Positions 62,559 to 64,000 of a stretch of 64,000 bases of DNA are shown in pieces (position 1 is the first letter of the stretch; each line of letters opens with the position of its first letter). The position numbers were made by a program, and so were the translations under genes. The stretch lies in contig CAMDED010000005.1 of assembly GCA_945893365.1 (NCBI GenBank), positions 1-64,000 of the forward strand, in the 5' to 3' direction. The notes under the pieces are model-generated. The model was not told the origin of the DNA, made no database searches, and worked only from the letters and a program-made list of their open reading frames with translations. Source of the stretch: Candidatus Sulfopaludibacter sp. SbA3. Lineage in GTDB: Bacteria > Acidobacteriota > Terriglobia > Bryobacterales > Bryobacteraceae.

Positions 62559-63020
62559 TCAACCCCGATCGGCCGCCTCGACTGCATTGATTTTTCCGAT
62601 TAGGGCGGATGACAACGAGCCGAGGCTGTCGCCGAGAGCCTTGAGGACCTTGGGCGGAACATCGATCAGTTCCGCCTCGAGCCGCCGCTCCAACATTCGC
62701 CCGCTGCTTGTCAGCTGTTTGACGCCTTTCGGAGTGATTCGCACCAGACTTGACCTTGCGTCCTTTGCGTCCGCTTCGCGGCGAACCCAACCACGAAGCT
62801 CCATCTGTTGAATGAGTACCGTCATCGTTGGCGCGCGGATCTGCTCGATCTCAGCCAGAGTTCGCTGATTCGACGGTCCCAGGAGATCGAGGTCTTTCAG
62901 GACCATCAGCGCGGTCCAGCGAACCTTGGCGCGGCGTGCCTCGTGGCGAAGGAGCCGATACACGTAACCGCTCACAAACATCAGCAATTGCGCCGCGTTT
63001 CCCTGTGGCGGATGTGGCAT
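62559..63020 (-). CDS. MarR-family transcriptional regulator
   Basis: 153 aa. The winged helix-turn-helix covers about 35-105: LKDLDLLGPSNQRTLAEIEQ, then TMTVLIQQMELRGWVRREAD with DARSSLVRITPKG, the MarR wing. The flanking helices form the dimer interface. It is divergent from the DUF998 gene with only 27 bp between the starts, where the palindrome at 63029-63043 lies. It therefore probably represses both itself and that gene. The ligand is unknown. It converges on the YbdD gene with 7 bp between them. Confidence 0.85.
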   Translation of the reverse strand: MPHPPQGNAAQLLMFVSGYVYRLLRHEARRAKVRWTALMVLKDLDLLGPSNQRTLAEIEQIRAPTMTVLIQQMELRGWVRREADAKDARSSLVRITPKGVKQLTSSGRMLERRLEAELIDVPPKVLKALGDSLGSLSSALIGKINAVEAADRG

Positions 63021-63028
63021 GATAAATG

Positions 63029-63043
63029 GTTAGTTATACTAAC
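63029..63043. promoter_or_regulatory. Inverted-repeat operator, likely MarR site
   Basis: GTTAGTtatACTAAC is a perfect 6-bp inverted repeat with a 3-bp spacer, located between the divergent MarR and DUF998 starts (8-26 bp from each). The size and AT-rich symmetry suit a MarR-dimer operator and would cover both promoters or leaders. Confidence 0.65.
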
Positions 63044-63047
63044 TATT

Positions 63048-63740
63048 ATGCCACAAGCCGCGGGCGTGCGAACCGGTAACCGGAATTCGGTCCTGTTGTG
63101 GGCAGGCCTGCTTGCCGCCCCGCTGTTCGTCTTAAGCGTGAGCGTCGCCGGCTCGCTGAATCCGGGCTATCGCCATTCCCATGGAGCGATCAGCCGGCTG
63201 GGGGCCCTGGGTGCGCCTTGGAATTTGGGCTTTGCCTTCTTTGGCCTTCTGCTTCCAGGCCTGCTGACGGCCGGAGTGGCCTTCGAACTGCGGCGCGCCG
63301 GGCAAGCCGTGGGTGCGAAGACGCACGCCGGCACAGGTCTCCTGGTTTACGGAGCGATGACAGGACTGACGGCTATACCCGCCGACTTCGAGCGCATGTT
63401 TCAGAGCCCGTGGACATGGGCGCATGCATTCTTCGTCATGGCGTCTCCATTGGTGCTTTTCGCAGTGATTCCAGGCTGCGCCCGGTCCTTGAGAGTACTT
63501 GGCGCTTCGCGAGCGTCCGCGGCCATGTTCACGGTTCTCGGGTACCTGCCGGCCCTGGAATTTCTGCTGTATGGGATCCTCGTCAACGCGCCTGGACTCG
63601 TTCAACGATTGATGATCGTAACCGGCCACCTCAGCACTGCCTGGTTAAGCTGGGCACTTCTTGCGATTCGTCGCGAACCGAAGCCGCGACCGGATCCGCC
63701 CGTTGCTGTTTCGAACCCAATCACCGGCGAGCGCGCCTGA
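63048..63740 (+). CDS. DUF998-type membrane protein
   Basis: 230 aa from the ATG at 63048; a frame open to 62808 overlaps the MarR gene and has no credible start. About six hydrophobic segments, with the family-like PGYRHSHGAISRLGALGAP between helices one and two, and ALEFLLYGILVNAPGLVQR near the C-terminus. DUF998 proteins are integral membrane proteins of unknown function, often next to regulators. Its short leader carries the MarR-type palindrome, so expression is probably de-repressed by the MarR ligand. Confidence 0.75.
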   Translation: MPQAAGVRTGNRNSVLLWAGLLAAPLFVLSVSVAGSLNPGYRHSHGAISRLGALGAPWNLGFAFFGLLLPGLLTAGVAFELRRAGQAVGAKTHAGTGLLVYGAMTGLTAIPADFERMFQSPWTWAHAFFVMASPLVLFAVIPGCARSLRVLGASRASAAMFTVLGYLPALEFLLYGILVNAPGLVQRLMIVTGHLSTAWLSWALLAIRREPKPRPDPPVAVSNPITGERA

Positions 63741-64000
63741 AGCAAAGATCCTGAAACCGGTGCGCTCACGGCCGTCAGGCTCGGAACCGCGGCTCCCCGT
63801 CGGTAGCCAAGTCAGTGTCCGTAAAAACCGCGTTTTCTATGTTGCACGACACGGCCAAGCTTGATTGGCTTCGTTCTTTTTGGGGTTCCTGCCTTGGTTC
63901 CATCGCCCGTTCCGGCCGGCCACACACCGAAATTTTCCGGGCCTTCGGCTTTCCCGCGACCCGCCATCGGGGATATACTAACCGACACCTCGACTCACGA
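63741..64000. other. Terminal intergenic sequence
   Basis: No gene is supported. The block GGGGATATACTAACC near the window end (about 63968-63984) contains a TATACT -10-like hexamer that may serve a gene beyond the window. Confidence 0.3.

Noticed and set aside
1-64000. tRNA, rRNA or CRISPR loci
   Set aside because: No cloverleaf-like sequence, rRNA core or regularly spaced direct repeats were noticed. tRNA-Sec, which would support the selenoprotein, is not in this window.

Overview
The window is GC-rich bacterial DNA that looks like Acidobacteriota, order Bryobacterales (Solibacter-like). Evidence for this is two proteins with the Solibacter-type TIGR03437 C-terminal domain, an Oar-like TonB-dependent barrel without a carboxypeptidase-type plug, a DUF1549/DUF1553 plus DUF1501 pair, several CRTAC1-type (FG-GAP/VCBS plus ASPIC/UnbV) proteins, and very tight 4-bp ATGA/GTGA overlaps between genes. 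No rRNA, tRNA, CRISPR array or phage module is visible.

Layout. 1-2.1 kb: the 3' end of an IS transposase, then a minus-strand redox operon encoding a DsbD-alpha-like protein and a thioredoxin/PDZ protein whose gene contains an in-frame UGA. The UGA sits in a C-E-P-UGA motif and is followed by a good bacterial SECIS hairpin, so the gene most likely encodes a selenoprotein. 2.3-3.4 kb: two small membrane proteins. 3.7-8.4 kb: an Oar-like receptor and a divergent nfo (endonuclease IV), split by a 1.2-kb two-gene cassette flanked by an 87-bp direct repeat. 8.4-15.3 kb: a Cus-type copper/silver efflux operon. 15.3-21.4 kb: three tandem copies of a two-gene unit, each an intact-looking sulfotransferase followed by a paralogue that has lost every PAPS/catalytic signature, each unit with its own promoter-like element. 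21.7-28.1 kb: DUF1549/1553, DUF1501, SDR, heavy-metal-binding protein, CDP-alcohol phosphatidyltransferase and GtrA-like protein. 28.1-29.5 kb: a cyclophilin fused to TIGR03437.

29.8-54.9 kb is an almost unbroken minus-strand block. Its promoter-proximal part (54.9-40.5 kb) is a seven-gene operon of secreted CRTAC1/FG-GAP proteins, TPR proteins and a five-heme cytochrome with a membrane domain. Its distal part (40.4-29.8 kb) is a lipid or polyketide-like cluster: patatin with a cyclic-nucleotide-binding domain, ACP, ketosynthase, chain-length-factor-like ketosynthase, small helical protein, HMG-CoA reductase homologue, FabG, CrtI-like FAD enzyme, TetR regulator, and an epimerase-acyltransferase fusion. 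Upstream of the block is an AT-rich region dense in AGTACT-like repeats.

55.3-64 kb: an NHL-repeat/TIGR03437 protein, PduO-type cobalamin adenosyltransferase, two conserved hypotheticals, CstA with a small YbdD-like protein, and a divergent MarR/DUF998 pair sharing an inverted-repeat operator.

The best candidates for undescribed biology are the UGA-containing thioredoxin/PDZ gene, the enzyme/pseudoenzyme sulfotransferase array, the ketosynthase/HMG-CoA-reductase lipid cluster, and the CRTAC1/multiheme operon. All functional statements come from motif recognition by eye; no database search was run.
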